NCBI RefSeq assembly: GCF_000968175.1
Contig: NZ_FO704551.1
Location: 3,534,001-3,598,000 of the forward strand
Source: Xenorhabdus poinarii G6
GTDB taxonomy: Bacteria > Pseudomonadota > Gammaproteobacteria > Enterobacterales > Enterobacteriaceae
Direction of reading: 5' to 3'
Length of the DNA: 64,000 nt
The notes below the pieces were generated by a model. It did not search any database. It was not told the origin of the DNA and worked only from the letters and a program-made list of their open reading frames with translations. Below are positions 1 to 10,661 of this stretch, piece after piece. A program made the translations under genes and the position numbers. Within the stretch, counting starts at the first letter, position 1; each line of letters starts with the position of its first letter.

Positions 1-132
1 GCTCGCGCGATGTTAGAAACAACCGAACTCAGTGCCAGAGAAATTGCAGAACGCGCTCTGACTATCGCTGGCGATATCTGCATCTACACCAACCATAATC
101 ACAACTTCGAAGAACTGCCTTCGAAATCGTAA
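1..132 (+). CDS. hslV: HslV protease subunit, C-terminal fragment
   Basis: The window opens inside a reading frame of 43 codons plus stop. Its product reads like the C-terminus of HslV, the threonine protease of the HslVU (ClpYQ) complex, including the motif ending [11 protein letters not shown] followed by EELPSKS. HslV forms a double-hexamer peptidase chamber in the cytoplasm, fed by the HslU ATPase. The catalytic N-terminal threonine lies outside the window. The stop is 11 bases before hslU, so the two form one operon, as is usual for the family. Identification rests on the C-terminal residues and on hslU being next. Confidence 0.93.
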   Translation, partial: ARAMLETTELSAREIAERALTIAGDICIYTNHNHNFEELPSKS

Positions 133-143
133 GGATAGATAGT

Positions 144-1475
144 ATGTCTGAAATGACTCCTCGCGAAATTGTCAGCGAACTCAATAACCACATCATCGGT
201 CAGGACAAAGCCAAACGCGCTGTTGCCATTGCCCTGCGTAACCGCTGGCGTCGTATGCAGTTAGATGAATTACTGCGTCATGAAGTCACGCCAAAAAATA
301 TTTTGATGATCGGGCCGACCGGCGTTGGTAAAACCGAGATTGCCCGTCGTCTGGCAAAATTAGCCAACGCACCTTTTATTAAAGTTGAAGCCACGAAATT
401 CACCGAAGTGGGCTATGTTGGTAAAGAAGTTGACTCGATCATCCGTGATCTGACAGATGCCGCAATAAAAATGGTGCGTCTGCAATCCATTGAAAAAAAT
501 CGCTATCGGGCAGAAGAATTGGCCGAAGAACGTATTCTGGATGTCCTGCTTCCTCCGGCAAAAAATAACTGGGGACAAACAGAAGCGCAATCCGAACCCT
601 CTTCGACCCGTCAGGCATTTCGCAAAAAATTGCGTGAAGGCCAGTTAGACGATAAAGAAATTGAAATCGAAGTCGCCGCTGCGCCTGTTGGTGTTGAAAT
701 CATGGCCCCTCCGGGCATGGAAGAGATGACGAATCAATTACAATCCATGTTCCAAAACCTGGCAGGCCAGCGTCAAAACAGTCGCAAGATGAAAATCAAA
801 GACGCTTTCAAGCTACTGGTTGAAGAAGAAGCAGCAAAACTGGTGAATCCAGAAGAGCTGAAACAACAGGCGATTGATGCCGTTGAACAACATGGCATCG
901 TTTTCATTGATGAGATCGATAAAATTTGTAAACGCGGTCAAACGTCTGGCCCGGATGTTTCCCGTGAAGGTGTTCAGCGTGATCTGCTGCCACTGGTCGA
1001 AGGCTGTACCGTTTCCACTAAACACGGCATGGTCAAAACGGATCACATTCTGTTTATTGCTTCCGGTGCCTTCCAGGTTTCCAGCCCTTCCGACCTGATC
1101 CCTGAGCTTCAGGGTCGCTTGCCAATCCGTGTTGAATTGCAGGCGCTGACCACAGAAGATTTTGAACGAATTCTGACCGAGCCTAATGCTTCGCTGACTG
1201 AACAGTACAAAGCGCTGATGGCGACGGAAGGTCTGAATATCGAATTCACTGCTGACGGTATCCGTAAAATTGCAGAAGCAGCATGGCAAGTGAATGAAAC
1301 AACCGAAAATATTGGTGCTCGTCGTCTGCATACGGTACTTGAGCGCATGATGGAAGACCTCTCCTTTGACGCCAGCGAAAGCCAGGGAAAATCCGTCGAA
1401 ATTAATGCCGATTATGTTAAAGAACACTTGGACGAATTGGTTGCAGACGAAGATTTGAGCCGGTTTATTCTGTAA
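144..1475 (+). CDS. hslU: HslU, ATPase subunit of the HslVU protease
   Basis: AAA+ unfoldase that recognises, unfolds and feeds substrates to HslV in the cytoplasm. The 443-residue length equals that of E. coli HslU. Visible features are the Walker A motif GPTGVGKT at residues 57-64, an inserted I-domain at roughly 110-240, the Walker B motif VFIDEID near 252-258, and the C-terminal tail ending LSRFIL, which docks into HslV and switches on proteolysis. The ATG at 144 follows an AGGATAG ribosome-binding sequence. It is co-transcribed with hslV, and a strong intrinsic terminator follows at about 1575. Confidence 0.98.
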   Translation: MSEMTPREIVSELNNHIIGQDKAKRAVAIALRNRWRRMQLDELLRHEVTPKNILMIGPTGVGKTEIARRLAKLANAPFIKVEATKFTEVGYVGKEVDSIIRDLTDAAIKMVRLQSIEKNRYRAEELAEERILDVLLPPAKNNWGQTEAQSEPSSTRQAFRKKLREGQLDDKEIEIEVAAAPVGVEIMAPPGMEEMTNQLQSMFQNLAGQRQNSRKMKIKDAFKLLVEEEAAKLVNPEELKQQAIDAVEQHGIVFIDEIDKICKRGQTSGPDVSREGVQRDLLPLVEGCTVSTKHGMVKTDHILFIASGAFQVSSPSDLIPELQGRLPIRVELQALTTEDFERILTEPNASLTEQYKALMATEGLNIEFTADGIRKIAEAAWQVNETTENIGARRLHTVLERMMEDLSFDASESQGKSVEINADYVKEHLDELVADEDLSRFIL

Positions 1476-1574
1476 TCAGTGACACCGGCTCAATAAGACC
1501 TCGTTGACTGCACTGATGCACGTGAAAAATCTAACGTGGAAAAGGCGCAAGATACGATAAAAAATCACGCTATT

Positions 1575-1601
1575 GGGAGGCCTTGAGCCTCCCCTTTTTT
1601 T
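1575..1601 (+). terminator. Rho-independent terminator of hslVU
   Basis: A 7-bp stem (GGGAGGC at 1575-1581 paired with GCCTCCC at 1587-1593) with a 5-base loop is followed by a run of T. It lies 100 bases after the hslU stop and ahead of menA, so it most likely ends the hslVU transcript. Confidence 0.85.
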
Positions 1602-1637
1602 ATTTTCGATGGTATAAAATTTATTACACCCATTCTA

Positions 1638-2573
1638 ATGGCAGACAGTAACAATATGAGCTCAACCACGTTTAGCAGTCAGATACAAGCATGGCTGGAA
1701 AGCTTGCGCCCCAAAACACTCCCGCTGGCCGTTGCTGCCGTTGTCACAGGCTCAGCGCTTTCTTCATGGGCAGGACAGTTCAAATGGCCAGTGACAGTAT
1801 TGGCGTTATTCACCGCCGCCATACTGCAAATTCTCTCCAATCTGGCCAACGATTATGGTGATGTCACCAAAGGCAGCGATACAGCAAAACGTATTGGCCC
1901 AATGCGCGGGATGCAAAAGGGGCTGATTACGGCAAAGCAGATGAAAACAGCATTGAAGATCACCGTGCTGTTTTCTTGTTTATCTGGCATTTCCCTCATC
2001 GCGGTAGCCTGCAATAGCCCAAGTGACATCATCGGTTTCTTGATCCTGGGATTATTGGCGATTGTCGCTGCTATCACTTATACGGTAGGGGTTCGTCCTT
2101 ATGGCTATATCGGATTAGGTGATATTTCCGTTCTGATTTTCTTCGGCTGGTTAAGTGTGCTCGGGACTTTCTATCTGCAAACCCATACGGTTTCCATCAG
2201 CACCGTGTTGCCCGCAACGGCTTGTGGCTTACTTTCTGTCGCAGTCTTAAACATCAATAATCTACGCGATATCGACAATGACCGCCAAAACGGTAAAAAT
2301 ACCCTGGCCGTCCGGCTGGGCGGAAAAAAAGCCCGCTATTATCATGCCACCCTTCTGCTTACCGCTATGCTCTGCCTTATCGCTTTCACATTACTCTACC
2401 TGCATGGCTGGTCTTGTTGGTTGTTCCTGCTTGCGTTTCCTCTCCTGTTGAAACATGCCGTACAAGTCTTGCGTGATCCCACCCCTGAAGGTATGCGTCC
2501 CAAGTTACTACAAATGGTCAAGGTTGCATTATTGACCAATATCCTATTTTCCCTTGGATTAATGTTGAATTAA
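1638..2573 (+). CDS. menA: 1,4-dihydroxy-2-naphthoate octaprenyltransferase MenA
   Basis: Integral membrane prenyltransferase of the UbiA family that joins an octaprenyl chain to 1,4-dihydroxy-2-naphthoate, giving demethylmenaquinone. The polar motif LANDYGDVTKGSD near residues 72-84 is the first Asp-rich prenyl-diphosphate/Mg2+ site; DIDNDRQNGKNT near 213-224 is the second. Several hydrophobic helices span the rest. Length (311) is close to E. coli MenA. The ATG at 1638 has no clear ribosome-binding site, and the ATG at 1656 is an alternative start nearer to the E. coli N-terminus. The neighbours rraA and hslU match the enterobacterial order. Confidence 0.95.
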   Translation: MADSNNMSSTTFSSQIQAWLESLRPKTLPLAVAAVVTGSALSSWAGQFKWPVTVLALFTAAILQILSNLANDYGDVTKGSDTAKRIGPMRGMQKGLITAKQMKTALKITVLFSCLSGISLIAVACNSPSDIIGFLILGLLAIVAAITYTVGVRPYGYIGLGDISVLIFFGWLSVLGTFYLQTHTVSISTVLPATACGLLSVAVLNINNLRDIDNDRQNGKNTLAVRLGGKKARYYHATLLLTAMLCLIAFTLLYLHGWSCWLFLLAFPLLLKHAVQVLRDPTPEGMRPKLLQMVKVALLTNILFSLGLMLN

Positions 2574-2680
2574 GCGAGTAAACAGCCATTTTGCCCGGCA
2601 GTTTTAAGATTGATGGTTTTGCCAACACTGGCGTTAAAAGGATATACTGTCTATTCCTTGTATAACCAGACGTCAATCCT

Positions 2681-3196
2681 ATGAAATATGATACTTCCGA
2701 ACTTTGTGATATCTATCAAGAAGATATAAACGTGGTAGAGCCACTTTTCTCCAACTTTGGTGGGCGTACTTCATTTGGTGGTCGTATCATCACAGTAAAA
2801 TGTTTTGAAGATAATGGCCTTCTTTATGATTTACTTGAAGAAAATGGACATGGTCGCATTTTGCTCGTTGATGGTGGTGGATCGGTACGCAAGGCACTCG
2901 TTGATGCAGAGCTGGCTCAAATTGCGGTCAATAATGAGTGGGAAGGTATTGTCGTCTATGGCGCGGTGCGTCAGGTCGATTATCTCGCCGAACTTGATAT
3001 TGGTATTCAGGCAATGGCAGCTATTCCTGCGGGTTCCAACAGTGAAGGCGTAGGGGAAAGTGATATCAGAGTCAATTTTGGGGGGGTGACGTTCTTCTCT
3101 GGTGATTATCTTTACGCAGACAACACCGGTATCGTCTTATCGGATGTCCCACTGGAGATTGACGAAGCACTTGACGATAGTGATGACGAAATCTGA
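2681..3196 (+). CDS. rraA: RraA, regulator of ribonuclease E activity
   Basis: Ring-shaped protein that binds the C-terminal scaffold of RNase E and dampens mRNA turnover. The sequence reads as RraA throughout, for example [15 protein letters not shown] (residues 60-74) and the GAVRQVD segment near 100. At 171 residues it is about ten longer than the E. coli protein, with an acidic C-terminal tail ([11 protein letters not shown]). It lies 107 bases after menA in the conserved menA-rraA-zapB order and ends before a bidirectional terminator. Confidence 0.96.
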   Translation: MKYDTSELCDIYQEDINVVEPLFSNFGGRTSFGGRIITVKCFEDNGLLYDLLEENGHGRILLVDGGGSVRKALVDAELAQIAVNNEWEGIVVYGAVRQVDYLAELDIGIQAMAAIPAGSNSEGVGESDIRVNFGGVTFFSGDYLYADNTGIVLSDVPLEIDEALDDSDDEI

Positions 3197-3265
3197 TCCC
3201 CGGTAAAAATAGCCATATCACCATTCTGGTCTAGCCGATATGAAGATCCCCAATATAAAGGGGAC

Positions 3266-3293
3266 AAAAAAAGGGCGTAATCATCGCCCTTTT
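3266..3293. terminator. Bidirectional terminator between rraA and zapB
   Basis: AAGGGCG at 3271-3277 pairs with CGCCCTT at 3285-3291 around a 7-base loop. A tracts on the left and T on the right give a functional U tract in both directions, so it can stop both the rraA and the convergent zapB transcript. Confidence 0.8.
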
Positions 3294-3313
3294 CAGCTAA
3301 GCAATTGGATACC

Positions 3314-3556
3314 TTATTGTACATCTTCCATTTTACCCAGCAGGGTACGTAAACGCTCTTGCCATGCTGATTGTTCTTGCTTGAGCTGCTCATTTTCACG
3401 TGCCAGAGAATCACGGCTATCTGCCACATTCTGAACATCCTGAGATAAGACGGTATTCTTTTCTTTTAATTCTTCAATCTCCATTTGCAACAAAGTGATG
3501 GTATCGATCGCTTGCTGAACTTTGGATTCTAGTTTTTCAAAAACTTCAAATGACAT
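3314..3556 (-). CDS. zapB: ZapB, coiled-coil cell division factor
   Basis: Small cytoplasmic protein (80 residues) that is almost entirely one coiled coil and associates with FtsZ rings through ZapA, linking the Z ring to the Ter macrodomain. The N-terminus [20 protein letters not shown] matches the family and is followed by heptad-rich helix rich in Glu, Gln and Leu. It converges on rraA and is divergent from glpF, the same arrangement as in E. coli. An AG-rich sequence (rc of CCCTCTTG at about 3563-3570) precedes the start. Confidence 0.95.
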   Translation of the reverse strand: MSFEVFEKLESKVQQAIDTITLLQMEIEELKEKNTVLSQDVQNVADSRDSLARENEQLKQEQSAWQERLRTLLGKMEDVQ

Positions 3557-3664
3557 TCTGGGGCCCTCTTGTAAGCAATGTCTTGATTGTATTTAGCCTG
3601 TTAACACCTGTCTAGTTTCATCCCTTCAATGTGCAGCATAACGAAAAATATAGTGACTAAACCC

Positions 3665-3686
3665 AAATGTCTACAAGATCACATTT
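3665..3686 (+). promoter_or_regulatory. Likely CRP-cAMP site upstream of glpFK
   Basis: The 22-base stretch begins AAATGT and ends AGATCACATTT. I count 18 of 22 positions agreeing with the symmetric CRP consensus, with the right half perfect. It lies in the 317-base zapB-glpF interval, where glpFK regulation by CRP and GlpR is established in E. coli. A further palindrome-like stretch (3710-3730) and a GlpR-like segment (about 3752-3773) follow but match GlpR operators only weakly. The rest of this interval shows nothing else I can name. Confidence 0.6.
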
Positions 3687-3873
3687 CCAAGTTGAATAAA
3701 ACACCAAGTAAATGCGAATTCGCTCATTTTGTTGACGCAACACGCAGATTTCAAGTTCGCTATTTCTCGTTTACGCTCATTAACGATAAATTCACAGGCA
3801 CTTTTCCCTTACTACAGAAAAAGGGACAAATAATTATCCGCTTTCCCTTGTACTTTTTTATAGGATCATAGAA

Positions 3874-4671
3874 ATGAGCCAGAGCACAGCACCAACATTA
3901 TCAGGTCAATGCATTGCCGAATTTTTAGGCACCGCGTTGCTCGTTTTTTTTGGCTTAGGCTGCGTTGCTGCTGCCCGAATTGCAGGAGCACAACTCGGCT
4001 TATGGGAAATCAGCATCATCTGGGGCTTTGGTGTCGCTCTGGCCGTTTACCTTACTGCCGGCATTTCAGGCGCACATCTTAACCCCGCCGTGACCATCGC
4101 TTTATGCCTATTTGCCAATTTTGACAGAAAAAAAGTGTTGCCTTATATCATTGCCCAAATGTTCGGTGGCTTTGCTGCGGCACTGATTGTCTACATGATG
4201 TATTACAACCTTTTCCTGGATTATGAGCAAGTTCACAACATCGTTCGCGGTTCACAGGAAAGTCTCTTTACTGCCGGCGTTTTTTCAACTTATCCGGCAG
4301 CACCGATTTCCGTATTCCAGGCGTTTATCGTTGAAGTTATCATCGCAGCCGTTCTGCTATGCTTGATTCTGTCCCTGACAGATGATGGCAACGGCATCCC
4401 AAGAGGGCCTTTGGCACCGCTATTAATCGGCATTCTCATCGCCGTTATCGGGGGAGCATTTGGCCCTTTGACCGGCTTTGCGTTGAATCCGGCTCGTGAT
4501 TTTGGTCCCAAATTAGTGGCTTATTTGGCGGGTTGGGGGAATATTGCCCTCACCGGAGGTCGGGATATTCCTTATTTTCTTGTTCCGTTGGTCGCGCCTA
4601 TCGTTGGCGCGGTCTTAGGTGCCTTTGGCTACCGCCAGCTGATTACTCGCCATTTACCGCGCGAGGTCTGA
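3874..4671 (+). CDS. glpF: GlpF, glycerol uptake facilitator
   Basis: Inner-membrane aquaglyceroporin that conducts glycerol by facilitated diffusion. Both pore NPA boxes are intact, HLNPAV at residues 69-73 and LNPARDFGP starting at N205; the Asp after the second NPAR is the signature of glycerol-conducting rather than water-specific channels. Six membrane segments and two half-helices are apparent. Length 265 against 281 in E. coli, with a shorter C-terminus. The ATG at 3874 is preceded by TAGGAT. It is followed by glpK, so the incoming glycerol is trapped by phosphorylation. Confidence 0.97.
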   Translation: MSQSTAPTLSGQCIAEFLGTALLVFFGLGCVAAARIAGAQLGLWEISIIWGFGVALAVYLTAGISGAHLNPAVTIALCLFANFDRKKVLPYIIAQMFGGFAAALIVYMMYYNLFLDYEQVHNIVRGSQESLFTAGVFSTYPAAPISVFQAFIVEVIIAAVLLCLILSLTDDGNGIPRGPLAPLLIGILIAVIGGAFGPLTGFALNPARDFGPKLVAYLAGWGNIALTGGRDIPYFLVPLVAPIVGAVLGAFGYRQLITRHLPREV

Positions 4672-4725
4672 TTTGCCAGATAAAAACGCTGGCAAATCCA
4701 TAAAACGATAAAAATGAGTCAATAA

Positions 4726-6264
<1,539 letters not shown>

Positions 6265-6268
6265 TCGC

Positions 6269-6312
6269 TCAAGGCGCTGGCATGGTTTTTTGTTACCTTG
6301 CCCGCGCCTTGA
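6269..6312. terminator. Long hairpin after glpK
   Basis: TCAAGGCGC at 6269-6277 is perfectly complementary to GCGCCTTGA at 6304-6312, with a 26-base spacer that contains its own T run. It begins 5 bases after the glpK stop, where glpX would follow in E. coli. A termination or 3'-end stabilising role is likely but the U tract is not placed as in a classical terminator. Confidence 0.45.
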
Positions 6313-6521
6313 AAAACTCAGATTGACAGGATAGCGTGCCTTGCAACATGACACTTGGCTGATAACACAATGTGCCGATGGTAACACGTAATCGATAATG
6401 CTATTTCAAGTAATCACGTAAGATTGTGACCCAAAATCCCCCATTGACATCGTCTTCATCTGGCTGAGATTAATTCGTGCCCGATGAGTACGGATCATAT
6501 TGTGTAGAGAGGTTAATCGTA

Positions 6522-7268
6522 ATGGCAAATTGGGTTACAGGCAAAGTTACCGACATCACCCATTGGACAGATTCACTTTTCAGTATCAAAATTCATGCAC
6601 CAATAGAAAAATTCACCGCCGGTCAATTTGCAAAACTTGCGCTGGAAATTGATGAAGAGCGCATTCAACGAGCTTACTCTTACGTCAATTCGCCTGATGA
6701 TAATTATCTGGAATTTTACCTAGTCACCGTTCCGGGAGGAAAACTCAGCCCCCAATTGGCTGCGTTAAAAACCGGGAATGAGTTGTTCGTCACAGAGCAG
6801 GCCGCTGGTTTTTTCGTTCTTGATGAAATCCCTGACAGCCAAACACTCTGGATGCTTTCCACTGGCACAGCAATTGGGCCTTATCTTTCCATTCTCCAAC
6901 AAGGTATTAATCTGGAGCGGTTCGAAAATATCGTTTTAGTTCACGCAGTGAGATGGGGAAAAGATTTAAGTTATTTGCCCTTGATGCAGGCATTAGAGAA
7001 TAAATTTCAGGGTAAACTGAAAATACAAACCATCGTGAGTCGCGAAAAATGGCCCAATGCACTAATGGGTAGAATTCCGGCATTAATTGAAAATGGTCAG
7101 TTGGAATCGGCGGCAGGCTTATCCATTCAGGCCGAAAACAGCCATGTCATGTTGTGCGGGAATCCCCAAATGGTCAGGGATACCCAGCAACTATTGAAAG
7201 AACAACGTAATATGGCAAAACATCTGCGCCGTAAACCGGGTCATATCACCAGTGAGCAATACTGGTAA
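6522..7268 (+). CDS. fpr: Ferredoxin/flavodoxin-NADP+ reductase Fpr
   Basis: FAD enzyme that passes electrons between NADPH and flavodoxin or ferredoxin in the cytoplasm. From the ATG at 6522 the protein is 248 residues, the length of E. coli Fpr, starting MANWVTGKVTDI. RAYSYVNSP (FAD-binding RxYS motif, about residue 50) and the GTAIGPYLSIL segment (NADP-binding, about 112) are visible, and the C-terminus ends EQYW. A GAGAGG ribosome-binding sequence at about 6507 favours this start over an in-frame upstream codon at 6477. It converges on yiiR. Confidence 0.96.
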   Translation: MANWVTGKVTDITHWTDSLFSIKIHAPIEKFTAGQFAKLALEIDEERIQRAYSYVNSPDDNYLEFYLVTVPGGKLSPQLAALKTGNELFVTEQAAGFFVLDEIPDSQTLWMLSTGTAIGPYLSILQQGINLERFENIVLVHAVRWGKDLSYLPLMQALENKFQGKLKIQTIVSREKWPNALMGRIPALIENGQLESAAGLSIQAENSHVMLCGNPQMVRDTQQLLKEQRNMAKHLRRKPGHITSEQYW

Positions 7269-7304
7269 ACCGCCACGGCGGTCTCAATAAATGTACCGAT
7301 AAAC

Positions 7305-7754
7305 TTATCCGCGTTTTTGAACTGTTTCCCTGGCAGAAATATAATCAACCGTTTCTGCCATCTTACCAAAGCGATTAGCGCCTTCCGTGCCCCGAAAAAC
7401 ACCACAATCCAATATCATCATGACGCAAATCAGTGTCGGGACAAAGCGGCCTATTCCCCACTGCCATATTGGCGCCATTATGCTCCAGTCAAGGGACACT
7501 AATATCCAGGCCAATGCCAGTAATAACACCCACCCACCACGTTTATTCCGGTCATGCAAACGTTTCGAGAAAATCGCCACGGTTAGATATAATAGCAAGG
7601 CCACACCAGGCATCGCATAATTCATCGGGATAACCCCCATGCCGTGGAGTGTCAGAAGTATAAAAATCAAAGCAAAACAAATACCGATTCCGTACCAAAA
7701 CTCTCGTCGTCCAATTCGGCCTTTGAATGAAAAACCCCATTGTTGTAATGTCAT
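7305..7754 (-). CDS. yiiR: DUF805 membrane protein YiiR
   Basis: A 149-residue protein of the DUF805 family, beginning MTLQQWGFSFKGRIGRREFW; the GRIGRxxFW motif is the family hallmark. Three or four hydrophobic segments follow (about 22-42, 48-62, 75-95, 103-118), so it is an inner-membrane protein. Its function is not known. It is the position equivalent of E. coli yiiR, between fpr and yiiQ, and is divergent from yiiQ. Confidence 0.85.
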   Translation of the reverse strand: MTLQQWGFSFKGRIGRREFWYGIGICFALIFILLTLHGMGVIPMNYAMPGVALLLYLTVAIFSKRLHDRNKRGGWVLLLALAWILVSLDWSIMAPIWQWGIGRFVPTLICVMMILDCGVFRGTEGANRFGKMAETVDYISARETVQKRG

Positions 7755-7811
7755 GTCATCTTTCCAATTGTGGGCACTGTTTTTCCAGGATTTAACTCAG
7801 TGAGTCGTAAA

Positions 7812-8432
7812 ATGAAAACAGGCATAAATAAACTTCTGGTGGCAATATTAATCGCTTTTGGTATCGGTTTACCATTACCAGCCTCTGCCTATGAAGCTTC
7901 TGTCACAACAGAAATAGGCTCATTGCCAATGTATCTACAGCCAGATTTTCCTACTTTCGAAGAAACCATCCCTGTCTTCCGGGAAAAATACAATAAAAAA
8001 CATCCAGATATTCCGCTTAACGAATATAAAGTCATTGCAAGCCAAAACATTTCCCAACCTTTTATCCGTGCCGCCAGCCGGATCAATCAAAACATTTACT
8101 CTTCGGCAGTACTGGAGCGAGGCAGCGAAAAGATAAAAAGCCTCCAGCTTACGCTGTTACCTTCACTGAATGAACACGAAGATGAGCGGAACTGGATATT
8201 GGCAAAACGCTACATGGCGGCGCTGATCAATCAATTTGAACCAACCCTCTCCCCTGAACAAGCTCAAATTCAATTGGAAAAACTTTTGCAGGCAGCTGCA
8301 ACTTTCTCGACGTTCAGTCAAAAAATGGGCGCAGTCCGTTATGTCATCGTAAACAGCAGCGAAAATATAATGACCTTCGCTATTGAACCGATTAAGCTAT
8401 CGTTATCTGACACCACAATAGATGAGAATTAG
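7812..8432 (+). CDS. yiiQ: YiiQ, DUF1454 exported protein
   Basis: From the ATG at 7812 the product has 206 residues with a clear Sec signal peptide: MKTGINKLL, a hydrophobic stretch, then cleavage probably after PASA before YEASV. A start at 7770 would add 14 residues ahead of the signal and is less likely. The mature protein has no motif I recognise beyond similarity to the DUF1454 family. It is therefore a probable periplasmic protein of unknown role, located between yiiR and tpiA as in E. coli. Confidence 0.82.
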   Translation: MKTGINKLLVAILIAFGIGLPLPASAYEASVTTEIGSLPMYLQPDFPTFEETIPVFREKYNKKHPDIPLNEYKVIASQNISQPFIRAASRINQNIYSSAVLERGSEKIKSLQLTLLPSLNEHEDERNWILAKRYMAALINQFEPTLSPEQAQIQLEKLLQAAATFSTFSQKMGAVRYVIVNSSENIMTFAIEPIKLSLSDTTIDEN

Positions 8433-8576
8433 TGACACAACGCAGAGCTATTCGCGTTGATGATCTTTATACTATCGGGATTCCACGGACAAGGAATGGC
8501 ATGATGGTGATGTCATTCAAAGCAAGAATATTCATTCAGTTCGCAATTTAATTATTTTCTGGTTGGAGGGAAAAAT

Positions 8577-9344
8577 ATGCGACATCCATTAGTTATGGGT
8601 AACTGGAAATTAAATGGCAATACCCACATGGTTAACGACCTGATTGCAGGCCTGCGTAACGAATTGAGCAACGTTGACGGCTGTGGCGTCGCTATCGCAC
8701 CACCAACAGTTTATGTTTCTCTGGCAAAAAATGCGCTGGCTGGCAGCCGTATCGCGCTCGGAGCACAAGATGTCGGTGTCAATCTTTCTGGTGCATTCAC
8801 GGGTGAAACGTCCGCCGAAATGCTAAAAGAAGTCGGTGCACAATACATCATTATCGGTCACTCTGAACGACGGACTTATCACAAAGAAAGTGACGAATTC
8901 ATCGCGAAGAAATTCGCCATTCTGAAAGAGCAGGGTTTGATCCCAGTTCTGTGCATTGGCGAAACCGAGCAAGAAAATGAAGCGGGTCAAACTGAAGCCG
9001 TTTGTGCACGACAAATTGATGCTGTTTTAAACACGCTGGGCGCAGAAGCATTCCAAGATGCCGTGATTGCTTATGAACCCGTTTGGGCAATCGGTACCGG
9101 CAAATCCGCTACACCTGCACAAGCTCAGGCTGTTCACAAATTTATTCGTGATCATATCGCCAAACAAGATACCGCGATTGCTGAGCAAGTCATTATTCAA
9201 TACGGTGGTTCAGTGAATGCCGGCAATGCGGCAGAGCTGTTCACCCAACCGGATATCGACGGGGCGCTGGTCGGTGGCGCATCACTGAAAGCGGATGCTT
9301 TTGCCGTGATCGTGAAAGCCGCAGCAGAAGCGAAAAAAGCCTAA
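8577..9344 (+). CDS. tpiA: Triosephosphate isomerase
   Basis: Cytoplasmic glycolytic enzyme interconverting dihydroxyacetone phosphate and glyceraldehyde 3-phosphate. The catalytic residues are all present: K11 (GNWKLNG), H95 (HSERR) and E167 ([13 protein letters not shown]), with the phosphate loop GGSV near 210 and GALVGGASL near 231. Length 255 equals E. coli TpiA. The ATG at 8577 follows GGAGGG. A strong terminator follows the gene. Confidence 0.99.
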   Translation: MRHPLVMGNWKLNGNTHMVNDLIAGLRNELSNVDGCGVAIAPPTVYVSLAKNALAGSRIALGAQDVGVNLSGAFTGETSAEMLKEVGAQYIIIGHSERRTYHKESDEFIAKKFAILKEQGLIPVLCIGETEQENEAGQTEAVCARQIDAVLNTLGAEAFQDAVIAYEPVWAIGTGKSATPAQAQAVHKFIRDHIAKQDTAIAEQVIIQYGGSVNAGNAAELFTQPDIDGALVGGASLKADAFAVIVKAAAEAKKA

Positions 9345-9373
9345 TTCTCCGCAAAACACAACGTAACAACACG

Positions 9374-9407
9374 ACCGCCACCAGGTATCACCCGTGGCGG
9401 TTTTTTT
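9374..9407 (+). terminator. Rho-independent terminator of tpiA
   Basis: ACCGCCAC at 9374-9381 pairs perfectly with GTGGCGGT at 9394-9401, directly followed by a T run. It sits 30 bases after the tpiA stop and in front of the convergent sbp gene. Confidence 0.9.
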
Positions 9408-9437
9408 CTCTCTCAAACCGCGTCATCGGCTGAATGA

Positions 9438-10490
9438 TTAACGTCGGATAATTTCGTCAAAAATCTTGCCCGTCGCAAAATGTTCTTTTTGCGCTTTATC
9501 CCACCCGCCAAAGACCTCATCAACGGTAAAAAGCCTCAGTTCAGGAAAAACCGTCCGATATTTTTGGGCAATGGCCTTATCGCGCGGACGATAATAATTT
9601 TTGGCCGCCATCTCCTGCCCAACCGGAGAATAAAGGTATTTCAGATAGGCGGTTGCCAGCTCGCGCGTTCCCCGTTTATCAACCACTTTATCGACAACAG
9701 AAACCGTTGGTTCCGCCAGAATAGAAATACTCGGTGTCACAATGTCAAATTTTCCCTTACCCAAGACATTAATGGCCAACAACGCTTCATTTTCCCACGC
9801 GATCAATACATCACCAATTCCACGCTCTACAAACGTATTCGTTGCCCCCCGCGCTCCGGCATCCAACACGTCAACATTTTTATACAACGCCCGCACAAAC
9901 GCTTTGGCCTTAGCCTGATCCTGATTGTTATGCGCTAATCCATATCCCCAGGCTGCCAGATAATTCCAACGCGCCCCGCCGGACGTTTTGGGATTCGGTG
10001 TCACAATCGAAATCCCGGGACGAATTAAATCAGACCACTCTTTTATCTGTTTAGGGTTTCCCTTTCTCACCAAAAAGACAATGGTTGATGTATAAGGCGC
10101 AGAATTATCCGGTAAACGTTTAATCCAGTTCTTATCAATGCGCCCGCTTTTCGCGATAGCATCCACATCATAAGCCAATGCCAGAGTCACAACATCAGCC
10201 TGAAGACCATTAATCACGGAAGTTGCCTGCTTACCTGATCCCCCATGCGACTGGCGGATCTTGACATCATCCCCTGTTTTGTTATGCCAGTATTCGCTGA
10301 ATGCCACATCATACTGTTGATAAAATTCACGGGTTGGATCATAAGAGACATTCAATAATTGAAGCGTTTTTGCCCATGCATTATTGGCCAACAGTGACAT
10401 TGCCAGAACCATCAAAAATAACGTCAACATGAGATACGGTTTTGTGATCCCCCGCCTCAGGCTCGTCCTCATCCCCTTTGCATTCATCAT
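9438..10490 (-). CDS. sbp: Periplasmic sulfate-binding protein Sbp
   Basis: Solute-binding protein that captures sulfate in the periplasm for the CysUWA ABC transporter. A signal peptide ends at NNAWA before [17 protein letters not shown], which is the conserved start of mature Sbp. The motif [10 protein letters not shown] (about residue 80) forms the sulfate-binding P loop. The ATG at 10490 is chosen because an AGGGGAG sequence lies about 12 bases upstream; GTG codons at 10493 and 10499 and ATGs at 10487 and 10472 are in frame. In E. coli cdh lies between tpiA and sbp; it is absent here. Confidence 0.95.
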   Translation of the reverse strand: MMNAKGMRTSLRRGITKPYLMLTLFLMVLAMSLLANNAWAKTLQLLNVSYDPTREFYQQYDVAFSEYWHNKTGDDVKIRQSHGGSGKQATSVINGLQADVVTLALAYDVDAIAKSGRIDKNWIKRLPDNSAPYTSTIVFLVRKGNPKQIKEWSDLIRPGISIVTPNPKTSGGARWNYLAAWGYGLAHNNQDQAKAKAFVRALYKNVDVLDAGARGATNTFVERGIGDVLIAWENEALLAINVLGKGKFDIVTPSISILAEPTVSVVDKVVDKRGTRELATAYLKYLYSPVGQEMAAKNYYRPRDKAIAQKYRTVFPELRLFTVDEVFGGWDKAQKEHFATGKIFDEIIRR

Positions 10491-10606
10491 CACGATCACA
10501 CACTCCCCTAAGCTATTATGGTTTTCACCCTAAAAACTGACAGAAAGTGTTATAACTCAGAAATAATTTAAAATTTCCGCTTATGCGTAAGAGGAATATG
10601 AGAAAT

Positions 10607-10632
10607 GAGATAGCCACATACATGGCTATCTC
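10607..10632 (-). terminator. Hairpin downstream of pfkA
   Basis: GAGATAGCCA at 10607-10616 pairs with TGGCTATCTC at 10623-10632, a perfect 10-bp stem with 6-base loop, 30 bases after the pfkA stop on the minus strand. The following sequence is only moderately T-rich, so termination is probable but not certain. Confidence 0.6.
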
Positions 10633-10661
10633 CAAAAGAGGATTTTACGGCGAAGAAAGGA

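Noticed and set aside
813..1427. A 204-codon open frame on the minus strand
   Set aside because: It is fully antisense to hslU, and its composition (Phe-, Asn-rich) is the mirror of HslU codons.
3629..3871. An 80-codon open frame upstream of glpF
   Set aside because: No ribosome-binding site, no protein-like features, and it covers the CRP site and promoter region of glpFK.
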